A DNA stretch of 22,023 nt, taken from NCBI GenBank assembly GCA_943704425.1, contig CALSCP010002666.1, positions 1 to 22,023 on the forward strand, written 5' to 3'. This DNA is from Ministeria vibrans ATCC 50519 (lineage: Eukaryota > Opisthokonta > Filasterea). The notes under the pieces are model-generated. The model made no database searches. It was not told where the DNA came from and worked only from the letters and a program-made list of their open reading frames with translations. Made by a program: the position numbers and the translations under genes. Shown piece by piece: positions 9,603-17,718 of this stretch (position 1 is the first letter of the stretch; each line of letters begins with the position of its first letter).

Positions 9603-10346
9603 TTACATTTTCTTCATAGCCGCTCTGACTGCTTGGTCGTCGCACACAAGGAAGCCCTTCATCATGGAATGAATCTGTCGTGCAATATGGTCGTCATCGG
9701 ACTGCGAACCCCTTAGAATGGCTCGTAACGCGTCTAAATTACTCTCTGCAATGAGCTTGAGGTGCTTGTCGTCTTGCTGTATGAGGTCGAGCATGTTGCG
9801 TCGATCGAGTCCCATCGCGAGATAGGTGATCACCTTGTCGTCGGAGAACATCGGCTCCAGTTGCCCTTCAAAGTCAACCAAGCCAAACTTGCGCGCCGAC
9901 TTAAGATAACCAATCACCGCAGCATACTTGTCTTGCAGAACTTCAAAATGAGGGTCGCGAAGTGCGACCGCAATATTGACACACTTGAGCTCCTTGAAGG
10001 TGAATGACTCGTCGAGTGATTGCATGCGCACAAGCTCACCCACGTCCGAAATGAAAGCCAACATGTTGAGCACAGTGGCAAATTGACCTGGGAGCGCTCG
10101 GTCCATTGCTCTCTGTGTTGGCTTGCCCTTCTTAAAGAAGTCCTCGCCCGCCTCGCTCTTGGCCAGTTCGTAATGTTCCTCCTGACCAATGTACACCTTC
10201 GGATCTGCTAGGGGGTTTCGACGACGCAGTGCCATCTCTGTCGAGATACGTCGATTGTGCTCGTCGATCAAGGAGTGAATTTCGCGCGTGCTTGCGTCGA
10301 CCCCCTCACTCGACTGACTCGAGTCCGCGCTCCGTCCGAACGACAT
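9603..10346 (-). CDS. Costars-domain protein (ABRA/ABRACL-like)
   Basis: This single-exon gene encodes 247 residues from ATG 10346-10344 to TAA 9605-9603. The middle region (about residues 95-178) ends with VIGYLKSARKFGLVDFEGQ, then a DDKVITYL motif. This matches the Costars domain found in actin-binding Rho-activating protein (ABRA, STARS) and the small ABRACL proteins, which have a similar ARKxGLVDFEGE...DDxVITLL ending. Costars proteins promote actin dynamics and cell motility and act on serum-response signalling in animals. The N-terminal 90 residues are charged and Ser-rich (GRSADSSQSSEGVD) with no recognised domain. The C-terminal 70 residues look helical. Direct actin binding here is inferred from the family only. 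No AATAAA is seen just past the stop codon. Confidence 0.75.
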   Translation of the reverse strand: MSFGRSADSSQSSEGVDASTREIHSLIDEHNRRISTEMALRRRNPLADPKVYIGQEEHYELAKSEAGEDFFKKGKPTQRAMDRALPGQFATVLNMLAFISDVGELVRMQSLDESFTFKELKCVNIAVALRDPHFEVLQDKYAAVIGYLKSARKFGLVDFEGQLEPMFSDDKVITYLAMGLDRRNMLDLIQQDDKHLKLIAESNLDALRAILRGSQSDDDHIARQIHSMMKGFLVCDDQAVRAAMKKM

Positions 10347-10464
10347 CTCTCACGCCCAATGGTCAAACGACAAGATTATTACTGTCTCCCATTTCCCAAG
10401 TGAGAAGTGTCAAGTCCCAATTTCCAAAGAAAGCAGAATTATTCCTGGGGGAAGTGCGACTTTT

Positions 10465-11198
10465 TCAAGTTCGAAGTGCGAGAAAAATCGAAGTGCGACG
10501 AACCGATTCTGATTTGCCACCACTGCACGGTTTGTTTCTCTGCGACATCGCCGCGGGCTTGCCGTCGACAACCACACACAGTGAGTGACACACTTCAAGC
10601 ACGGCAGGTAGACAGAGCCGACGGTGAGCCTGTGGTTGTGCTCTCCGTAGACGACCACACACCTCACAGAGCCGACGGTGAGCCTGTGGTTGTGCATGGT
10701 GGCGATGGCCTGTGAACAGTGTGTGACTGTGTGTGGACTTTCGCACCTGCTCTGTTTTAATCAGCGTACGTATGCGCATGAGTATGCGCTTGTTGTCTGA
10801 TCTGTCTCCTGTGTAGAACAAACTTCGTCTGATACGAGGGTCGAGTGGCTGCAGACGACGACACAACTCAATCGCAGACAGCACCGTCTCACCCTGTACA
10901 AACACCATATGTTCCGGTCCCAGCGCCGCTACCAGCAGCTCCGTCAGCTTCGTCTCAGACTCGTCCGCGTACGACCGTGCATCCCCCTTGGGAGCGCAGC
11001 CGTGATCATCTGCCGCCCATGACCCAGCACAGGCGCACCATGTCGTGTCATGGTCAGCTTCTGCTCCACCCGCAGTACACCCACACTGCAAGAGTCACAC
11101 ACCACAAGCACATTGCACCCGCGCCAGTCAATCTCGTCCTGAAGGATTTGGTGGAGTGATGAGGGGGAGAAGCGAGACATTCTACCCCCAACTGTCAT
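10465..11198 (-). CDS. Unrecognised gene, exon structure unresolved (frame change)
   Basis: The minus strand from ATG 11198 reads a plausible N-terminal part (SLHQILQDEIDWRGCNVLVV). The coding-like signal then moves to another frame around 11000-11100 and continues as SETKLTELLVAALGPEHMVF and LSAIELCRRLQPLDPRIRRS, then KRILMRIRTLIKTEQ to about 10747. One intron could join the two frames (GTGACTCTTGCAG...GGCGGCAG, about 84 nt, ending near 11007), but a frameshift or sequencing error is equally possible. After TEQ the frame stays open to a stop at 10465, crossing an in-frame 54-bp duplication. Alternatively a 37-nt GT...AG interval (10746-10710) could be spliced. I do not recognise a family. 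The gene is divergent from Nup35, sharing about 208 bp of promoter space. Confidence 0.45.
10612..10695. repeat. 30-bp direct repeat, 54-bp period
   Basis: The 30-bp segment starting ACAGAGCCGACGGTGAGCCT occurs at 10612-10641 and again, identically, at 10666-10695. The 54-bp offset equals 18 codons, so on the minus strand the duplication keeps frame and repeats AQPQAHRRLC in the open frame of the unresolved gene. A weaker third match (CGACAACCACACACA) lies near 10566. Confidence 0.85.
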
Positions 11199-11406
11199 CC
11201 GTGCATCCCTCAGCAGCAGTCTGCCTTTCGAGTCCACCGCTCTAATTTCCACGTCTAGCTGCCCCTCTCAGCTCTCAGCTCTTAAAACTTCAAAGAAAAA
11301 AGAGGTTTACAAAACTTCGAAGTTGTATTACGATTATTTAATATTTACGTGACGCTCACTAATCACTATCTTTCTACCTTCTCCCCCTCCTTTGCTTCTC
11401 GTTGAC

Positions 11407-12696
11407 ATGGACACCCCTGGGGCAGCACCATCGGTGTATCATAAGCGCCACTTCTTCGGTGATCGTCGCAATGCCAATCCAGCTTCATCACCGCGCAGTG
11501 GCATTCCGCGCTATGCAGGCGCCGAAAGCGGTGAATACGGCGACCGCTCCGGGACGAGTCCCCATCCGGGGCGTACGCCCAGCCGCGCATATGGCCAACA
11601 GGCACCGTCTGCAGCCAACGCCGCCTCAGCGACCCTCTCGGGTTTGCCTCTGCACTCCATCTACGACTCAAGACCGGCAGGCGTCGCGGCGCCCACTCCC
11701 ACACGTCCCCACGACCATTATCCATCCCAGATGCCGACTCCCAGCGCTCCAGCGGCCGTTGGCGAACTGGAAATCGCCACTCCGTTTCAGTCGTCTCGCG
11801 GTGCATTTGCTTCTCCGCTTGTGTCGCGCACTGTCGAGCGAGATCCTGCTGCCTATCATCACCAACAGCAACACCAGCATTATGAGGATTCTCTGCAAGT
11901 AGGCTCGCCCGCCCAGCGAGACCCTTTCTGCCAACAAGGGTATAACGAACCAGTTTTCAAAAAAAAAAGAAAACCTGATCGACTCTTTTTCCTGTAGCTT
12001 AAGTTTGCACCCTTCCAGCCGCCTGGACAGTCGCTGGGTTACCATCTTTGGGTTTCCACGCGACGCCACGACATACGTGATCAAAGAGTTCCAGTCCTAC
12101 GGCGAGATTGTCGAGCAGGTTGTGTCGGACCAGGGCAACTGGATGCACGTCAAGTATGCGTACGCCCTGCAGGCGCAGCAGGCGCTGGGAAAGACGGGAA
12201 AGGTCTTTGCCGGGGGGACCCTGATGCTTGGAGTGGCACCGTGTATCGACATTGGGGTGATGGAAGGCGTTCGTGACGCAGACACAGTGTCGAGGTCGAC
12301 TGTTCGACTTGACGACACGCACATGTCAAGCCCCCCTGCTTCTTCGGGCGTGCCTCCACAGTCGCTGCCACGACCTCGTGCGACACCGCGTGCACTTCGT
12401 TCAGCTTATGCTAACGCGAACAGGTACTGCTGGCGACTCTTTCGCTCCTTCTCTCTTCCCATCACTTTTGGTTGTCACTTTCTCTCTCGTTTCTTTTCCT
12501 CTCTCTCACTCTCTCACTCTATCGCTTTGTTTATCTCTCTGCCACTTTGTTTCTTTCCCTTTTCTTTTTCAAACACACTGATCCATGTTTAATTTTGTGT
12601 GTTCTTAGTGAAACTGAAGTTGTTCCGCCTGCCATCGACAGTGCCCAGAGGAGTGGAGTTGTGGCGAAGACGTTTGAGTATCTGTTCGGGTGGTGA
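11407..12696 (+). CDS. NUP35: Nucleoporin Nup35/Nup53
   Basis: Nup35/53 is a linker nucleoporin of the pore inner ring that binds other Nups and the pore membrane. Three exons are inferred: 11407-11939, 11998-12423 and 12609-12696 (introns of 58 and 185 nt), giving 348 residues. The N-terminal half is disordered, rich in Ser, Pro, Ala and His, with SGTSPHPGRTPSR and a His/Gln run. The middle holds the noncanonical Nup35-type RRM fold: DSRWVTIFGFPRDATTYVIK, then EFQSYGEIVEQVV, then GNWMHVKYAYALQAQQALGK and MLGVAPCIDI. The short last exon ends KTFEYLFGW, the amphipathic C-terminal helix with terminal Trp that inserts into the pore membrane in yeast and animals. Both junctions restore the frame (GG|C and AG|T). 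The gene converges on the glycosyltransferase gene downstream. Usual length in animals is about 326 residues, so this is complete. Confidence 0.95.
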
Positions 12697-13001
12697 TACT
12701 GTATTGTTTTCTGTAGTGTACCATACGCATTTGTTTCGCATCAAAGCAAATGAGTAATTAATGATGACAAATTAGAAAATATATAAAATGACAGAGAGAC
12801 GGCAGCACATCGTGCTGCTGCACCGTCGAGTGTAACACATTAAATCGCACAGTACTAAGTGTGATTGGTCCAATTGGATTGATATCGAACAAAGCAAAGC
12901 GAATAGGTACAAATAATGTCTTCGATGTACACACAGTTGCCTCATAATTAGTGATTTTATTAGCACATGGAATATACGTCACAGTGTTTTTATATAGTTG
13001 G
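12697..13001. other. Spacer between convergent Nup35 and glycosyltransferase genes
   Basis: About 305 bp of AT-rich DNA holds the two 3' UTRs. TTTATT at 12956-12961 is AATAAA on the minus strand, about 40 nt past the glycosyltransferase stop codon. For Nup35 only weaker signals such as ATTAAT near 12759 are seen. Nothing else is evident. Confidence 0.6.
12956..12961 (-). promoter_or_regulatory. Poly(A) signal of the glycosyltransferase gene
   Basis: TTTATT on the plus strand reads AATAAA on the minus strand, 41-46 nt downstream of the stop codon of the gene that ends at 13002. Confidence 0.55.
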
Positions 13002-14332
13002 TCAGTTGCAATTAAGACGATCGACGGCATCGTGGAGAGATTGGGGATAGGCCAAGCGGGCACGTAGCAGATGGGAGTATGCGGTCTGGGCACATGCTTC
13101 GACGCGCCCAAGATCCTCTGCAAGCACCCGCACAGCACGCACCAGCGCCTGAAAGTCATTGAGAGGCACAAAGTGCACTGCTGCGTTGCGTTCGTAGAGG
13201 TCGTCGAGGCCAGGGTCGCGGGAGCGTTCACTGACGACGCACTTGCCGCGAGCATGGGCTCCATCGATGCGGTGTGTCTCGAGGCCCGCTTCAACGTAGA
13301 AGTGGACGTTGACGATGACGCGCGCACGGGCTACGCAGTCAGCCTGCGTCACGGGATCCAAGTGGCCCATCACTACCCGCATTCCAGACTGCCACACAAC
13401 CATATTATTAGTTCGTTCACGTATATATTGTTCTTAATTATGATTATTATGACTATTATGATTACAAAAACAAACAAACACAACAGTGATAAAAAATTAG
13501 TTAGTCATACCTCATTGAAGAGCTTCACCATTTGCTTGCGTCGCTCGTTCATGAAGCCGTAAAAGCACGCATGAAGAAAGTTATCTTGGCGCTCCTCTGG
13601 GTAGTTTGGTCGCAATTGTGAGAGTGTGTCTGTGACTGGTGCGTCTGGTCGTCCAAACTCCTCCCATGTCATTTGGTTGTACATGGCTACAAGAGAGCCC
13701 TCAATGCCAAAGCGTCTCTTCCACTCGTTCAAGTGCATTTCTGAAAAGTCCCACACTGCACATTTACGAGCCTCTCTCATTGCACGCAGCCGTCCCTCCG
13801 TGTCCACCGTCTGTTCTAATTGATAGATAATCGCTTTCTCGCGAGGGGGCGTCACGCGCGCATTGCCCAGCAGGAAGATGGAGAAGCCGCTGATCTTGTC
13901 GCGGTTGCTCAGTCGCGCCAGCTGTGCCTCCAGTCCTTTGACCGACGGAATGAATAGAGTGTCGCCGTCGCCGCGCACCACTCGACACGGATTCGGCCAG
14001 GGAGCGCTGACTGGCACTGGGATGAGACCCTCTGCTGCGTCCGTTTCCACTGCAGATGAGTTCGCAATCGGAGGATATATCAAGGGGTTGCTCGGTGAAT
14101 GGTCGGTGGCCACAAATGCGTCGGCGGGCTTGGCCAGCGAGTGCGATCCGACCGAGTCACTGCGCAGGAAGACGACAGAGCCGACGAAGAGCAGCACGGC
14201 CAGCACGAGACTGCCACCAAAGACAACGCTCTTCATGTTCACGCCCGTCCCTTTCACACTCGTGCTGGCTATCAACGCCGCTCCTTCTCGTGGCCGAGGC
14301 ACCTCCGCTTGACCCTCTTCCATCCGCTCCAT
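13002..14332 (-). CDS. Type II membrane protein, probable glycosyltransferase (GT-B like C-terminus)
   Basis: Two minus-strand exons are inferred: 14332-13511 (274 codons) and 13388-13002, split by a 122-nt phase-0 intron (GTATGA...GTGGCAG), giving 402 residues. A short charged N-terminus is followed by one hydrophobic helix at about residues 36-56 (VVFGGSLVLAVLLFVGSVVF), the type II topology of Golgi enzymes. The C-terminal exon carries NVHFYVEAGLETHRIDGAHA then GKCVVSE. This resembles the nucleotide-sugar-binding part of GT-B enzymes, where an N-H...E-x-x-R-I-x-x-A...VVSE pattern is common in bacterial and giant-virus glycosyltransferases. The N-terminal half (PREKAIIYQLEQT, WDFSEMHLNEW) fits the acceptor lobe. 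Donor and acceptor sugars are unknown. I chose ATG 14332 because the frame upstream looks like 5' UTR; ATG 14323 is an alternative. It is divergent from the gene at 14551. Confidence 0.7.
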
Positions 14333-14550
14333 GTTCAATCCGGTGTAAACAAAATAATTCCGTTCGAAAAAGACTCTGCACGAACCCTGACGCAAGATCA
14401 CAAAGAAGTATCGTAGCACTACTGCTAGGACTATCAATAACCGGTTGGGTCAGGGCAATGTTCAAAAAAAGAACAAAGCCAAACTGAATTTACTGTATAT
14501 TTTTGTCATCGGGTTATCAAACTAATAATCAATTTATTTTTCATTTTTCG

Positions 14551-15566
14551 ATGTCTCGCAGGCACGATGCGTGGGACGAAATTTGCGTGGGCTACTGGGA
14601 CCGGGTTGGTTTAGGAAAGGTGGTGGGGCGTCCTCGCTGCAGTGGCCTGCACATTCTGCGCGGAGAGTAAGACAGCACTTTGGGAGTCGAGTCAATCGTG
14701 AGGCATTCCATTCCATCTTTTGCACACAGCCACAACGACATTCAGGAGGCGCTCCGTACCCAAGACACCAAACGAGCGCCTGCAGTGACCAATGGGCCTA
14801 GCATCACCATCGTGTCGTCGAGCCGTTTGGCCAGGCAGGCAGTGGAAAAGGCGGCGTCGGACGACAGTGCGGGCGAACACCAGTCTGTCGAGGAGGCCAT
14901 CAACGACGCCGACGCGATGCCGTGGCTGGAGAGCTGCGTCGGCATTACTGTGCAGACTGCTCAGGCACGACGTGAAGGTCGCCCTGGACACATGTATGGA
15001 CTCCAGCGCGTCATAGCGGACGCGTCACTGCCCGACAAAACGCTGACCTACGAGCCGGTGTAAGACACACGTCTTTTTTTAGTGACACGACGGAGATGGC
15101 TGTTGATGATTCGCACCGTGATACGCATGTTTGTGTATGTTGATGATTCGCACCGTGATACGCATGTTTGTGTATGTTGATGATTCGCACCGTGATACGC
15201 ATGTTTGTGTATGTTGATGATTCGCACCGTGATACGCATGTTTGTGTATGTTGATGATTCGCACCGTGATACGCATGTTTGTATAGAATTGTGCGGGTGA
15301 GCTCGACGCTCGAGCACACGACGCCTCATGTCGAGGTGGGCACAGCTGTGTCAGGACTTCAAAAGGCGCTTTCGAAACTGCAGGACCCTACTGAGCGTGC
15401 GGAGATTCATGCACGAGGACTGGTGTTTGCCAGCAAGATGAAAGTGTCGGCGCTCAAGACGCTGGATGTTGTACAGCAAGGCGTCGCCTTTCGCGACGTT
15501 GCCAATTTTTCCGGCTTTGTTGTCAGTCAGTGCTCCAAGTTACTTTCAGACCTGTTGGGTCGTTAA
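14551..15566 (+). CDS. Unknown protein, three exons, minisatellite in intron 2
   Basis: Exons 14551-14666, 14730-15059 and 15287-15566 join in frame (GA|C and GT|A junction codons) to give 241 residues. Introns are 63 nt (GTAAGA...CACACAG) and 227 nt (GTAAGA...TGTATAG). The first exon starts MSRRHDAWDEICVGYWDRVG. The rest is mostly helical, with short hydrophilic segments such as SSRLARQAVEKAASDD and ALSKLQDPTERAEIHARGL. It has no signal peptide, membrane helix or recognised motif. The last exon may form an amphipathic helical bundle (FRDVANFSGFVVSQCSKLLS). The first exon is the least certain, because no homology supports that start. It shares a 218-bp divergent promoter region with the glycosyltransferase gene. 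Confidence 0.7.
15101..15285. repeat. 37-bp minisatellite, five tandem copies
   Basis: Five near-perfect units of 37 bp begin at 15101, 15138, 15175, 15212 and 15249, each starting TGTTGATGATTCGCACCGTG. They fill most of intron 2 of the gene at 14551. The last unit differs by one base near its end (GTATA for GTGTA), and the next base is G, which creates the AG used as the splice acceptor at 15285-15286. Units 1-4 lack that AG. Confidence 0.95.
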
Positions 15567-16060
15567 AGAAAGTTGCGGTGTATATTCCATAGTCGTATTG
15601 TAAAATGTAGCAAAATAATATTGATATAATTCAAATTTAATACTAACTAATAGATTGCAAACTGTTACGTACAATTATTATGCCTCACTGGATAGCGACG
15701 GTGCACCACTCTAACCTGCCACTGTTTCAGTTTCCCCAATGTTATACCTCTTCTTTCTTATTATTATTTAATGGCCGACCATTAATCCCTCAAAAAATAT
15801 ATATTTCCAAAAAAAAAAAGTTTTCGAGTTGATTAAAATTGAAACGCAAAGAGCTATTGTCTGTACTCAAGAATCAAGATTATGATCACTGGCAAAAATC
15901 AAAAGTCAAAAAAAAGTGTTACAAGACAATAGTGATTAGTGAAGTCACATGCATGTACAGAAGAAAAAGAATCGCAAATAAATAATAAAAAATATAAGAC
16001 AATACAATACAACTCTTTCCTTCTTTCACTTCTCTGAGGTCTTTAAAATATACATACTGC
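15567..16060. other. AT-rich spacer with repeat R2 and a short inverted repeat
   Basis: This gene-free stretch of about 494 bp is AT-rich. It holds one copy of repeat R2 (15672-15706), a 7-bp inverted repeat (TTAATGG / CCATTAA with a 4-nt loop, 15768-15785) and an A11-type tract near 15810. The promoter of the coiled-coil gene must lie in the last 200 bp, but no TATA box stands out. Confidence 0.6.
15672..15706 (+). repeat. Dispersed repeat R2, copy 1
   Basis: GCCTCACTGGATAGCGA with its flanks (ATTATT before, TGCAC after) recurs at 17570-17604. Both copies lie in the 3' flanks of plus-strand genes. At the second site R2 sits just before a copy of repeat R1, so both may be pieces of one dispersed element. 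Confidence 0.65.
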
Positions 16061-17425
16061 ATGGGCTGCGGATCGTCAAAGTCGCTTGTGCCACCGCCGG
16101 TGACGGCACAGACGAAGCCCCAGACAAAGAAGAGTCGCGCCAAGGCCCTTCACACGGCCGTCACCAACAGCAAAGAAATTGTCAAGGCAGGCCGTAAGCA
16201 AATGGCATTAGAGAACTCCGCCAAGGGTCATTTACAGTTGTGGGCAAAGGTACAGCGTGTCATAATGGGCCGGTTGCCATTGGTTACAAGCCAGCAAAAA
16301 AAAATAACGTATCTGTAGAACGAGGACGACGTCATCAAAGACGCCGTAAAGGTCTGGTCCGAGTATCATCATGAGCTGGAGGAGATGCAGAAGAAGTATT
16401 GGGACGGCTATCAGGCGTTTGTGACGGCTCTTGACGGAGTTGCGACTTCTCATAAAGTATCCGCCCATAATATCTCCCCCCTGCGCGCGCCCTTGCAATG
16501 TTCCCTCATGGTGACCAATACACTCTTGTTGTCTTCCATGTAGACAGTGGATGCGGCAGTGAAGAGACGAGAGGACCTCCAGAAGCAGCTGAACAAGAGC
16601 AAGGCAAAGTTGGAGCGTGTGCGTCTGCATGCACGACAGGCGGGAAACGAAGAGTCGTCCGTCGACGTGTTTCAGACCGATGCGACCGTCACACAACAAA
16701 CGGCGGCACTCAAGCTGGCCGACGAGCAGGTGCGCGAGGCACAGCAAGAATACACGGCGTACAAGGTGCGCACCATGCGCTCGGGTCTGATTTCGCTGGT
16801 GGGAGCACATGAGGCACTGCTTCGTGGTTCCCTCGCAGAAACAGGCGCTCGTGCTGTCCAGGCTATGCACGCACTTCCCAGCGAGCCCAAGATGCCAATG
16901 GCTGCACCATCGTCGTGGGTCGACGAAGACGCATTTGTAGACGAGAGCAAAAGCCAGGCAGCTGTCAGTGAGCACGGGCGGACAGCGGGCGCTGGTGCTT
17001 CCACTGTGCCAACCTCCTATGCAGCCAGCAGCGTGACCCCAAGCCAGCCACGCAGCAATACCTCCAAGAGCTCCGTGTCTAACAAGAGCCCCGTACCCCC
17101 CTTCGAAAGTGCACAAAATTTACATGGTATGGCGGATTATGAGTCCACCGCATCGGGTGCAGACACAGCTGCTGTCAGCTCGGGTGTACATGTGCGGGTC
17201 ACATCGGCAACCACAAAGAACAGCGACACGGATCGGATTGGAGAAGATGCGTTGTCGTCCCCATCGTCAACCAACGACGGCGACGGCGACAATCGTGATG
17301 GTCTGGGGCATCATGAGCGTGACATGGAGGACGACGAGGGAGTCGAATTGGAGTCGGAAACTGTGGTTGTGGAAAAAACTGTGAGGAATACCGAGGAGCT
17401 ATATGACGTTGAAAATGACTATTGA
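16061..17425 (+). CDS. Lipid-anchored (MGCGSSKS) coiled-coil protein, BAR-like
   Basis: Three exons are inferred: 16061-16249, 16319-16456 and 16544-17425, all phase 0 (introns 69 and 87 nt), giving 402 residues. The N-terminus MGCGSSKS is a textbook N-myristoylation site (Gly2, Ser6) with a neighbouring Cys3 for palmitoylation, so the protein is probably held on the plasma membrane or endomembranes. Residues about 20-190 are charged and heptad-like (SEYHHELEEMQKKYWDGYQ, KRREDLQKQLNKSKAKLERV), forming long helices with the size and feel of a BAR/F-BAR or eisosome-type module. From about 210 to the end it is Ser/Thr-rich, then acidic (DGDGDNRDG, MEDDEGVELESE), with a tyrosine-rich terminus EELYDVENDY. 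I cannot prove the BAR fold by eye; a generic coiled coil is the cautious reading. AATAAA follows 8 nt after the stop codon. Confidence 0.75.
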
Positions 17426-17432
17426 TAAAAAT

Positions 17433-17438
17433 AATAAA
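17433..17438 (+). promoter_or_regulatory. Poly(A) signal AATAAA of the lipid-anchored coiled-coil gene
   Basis: AATAAA starts 8 nt past the stop codon at 17425. This is very close, so a second AATAAA in repeat R1 (17637-17642) or later sites could be used instead. Confidence 0.45.
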
Positions 17439-17470
17439 AGATTAATCATGCTGTTGTCGCTTTTCTAGTT

Positions 17471-17512
17471 TTCCTTAATAATGGGTTGTATTCTTCTTCT
17501 TCTAATAACTCG
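17471..17512 (+). repeat. Dispersed repeat R1, short copy 2
   Basis: TTAATAATGGGTTGTATTCT followed by TCTTCTTCTAATAA matches the core of R1 at 1331-1379 and 17621-17668, but AATAAA is changed to AATAAT and the GGTGACTGT start is missing. Confidence 0.65.
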
Positions 17513-17569
17513 TTAGACAGCTGTTACAGCTTGTCAGAGCCCTAAGCCTCCTCTGGGGGTATGGCGTAC

Positions 17570-17604
17570 CATTACGATTACCTCACTGGATAGCGATTGC
17601 ACTT
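17570..17604 (+). repeat. Dispersed repeat R2, copy 2
   Basis: TACCTCACTGGATAGCGA and flanking bases match R2 at 15672-15706. It ends about 17 bp before R1 copy 3. Confidence 0.65.
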
Positions 17605-17620
17605 GTGCTTTTGTTGTAGA

Positions 17621-17668
17621 TCTGGTGACTGTAATGAATAAATGGGTTGTATTCTTCTTCTAATAAAT
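17621..17668 (+). repeat. Dispersed repeat R1, copy 3 (contains AATAAA)
   Basis: GGTGACTGTAATGAATAAAT followed by GGGTTGTATTCTTCTTC is nearly identical to copy 1 at 1331-1379, which lies 16 kb away. It holds AATAAA at 17637-17642 and ends 50 bp before the JmjC start codon. Confidence 0.75.
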
Positions 17669-17718
17669 AATATTAATATCGTTATTTAACACTTATTTTT
17701 ATTTATTAGTGGCTTACA

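Noticed and set aside
10710-10746. A 37-nt intron as a firm call
   Set aside because: The frame is open straight through, and the other introns in this window are 52 nt or longer, so the splice is kept only as a possibility.
15101-15285. Possible CRISPR array from regular repeats
   Set aside because: The 37-bp units are directly tandem with no unique spacers, inside a spliceosomal intron of a eukaryotic gene.
15011-15329. Three minus-strand ORFs across the 37-bp minisatellite, encoding repeats such as HAYHGANHQHTQTC
   Set aside because: They are open only because the 37-bp unit contains no minus-strand stop in any frame; the plus-strand exons on both sides join well across this stretch as an intron.
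16232-17116. Minus-strand 294-codon ORF opposite the lipid-anchored coiled-coil gene
   Set aside because: It is Cys/Leu/His-rich without domain signs and runs through the introns of the better supported plus-strand gene.
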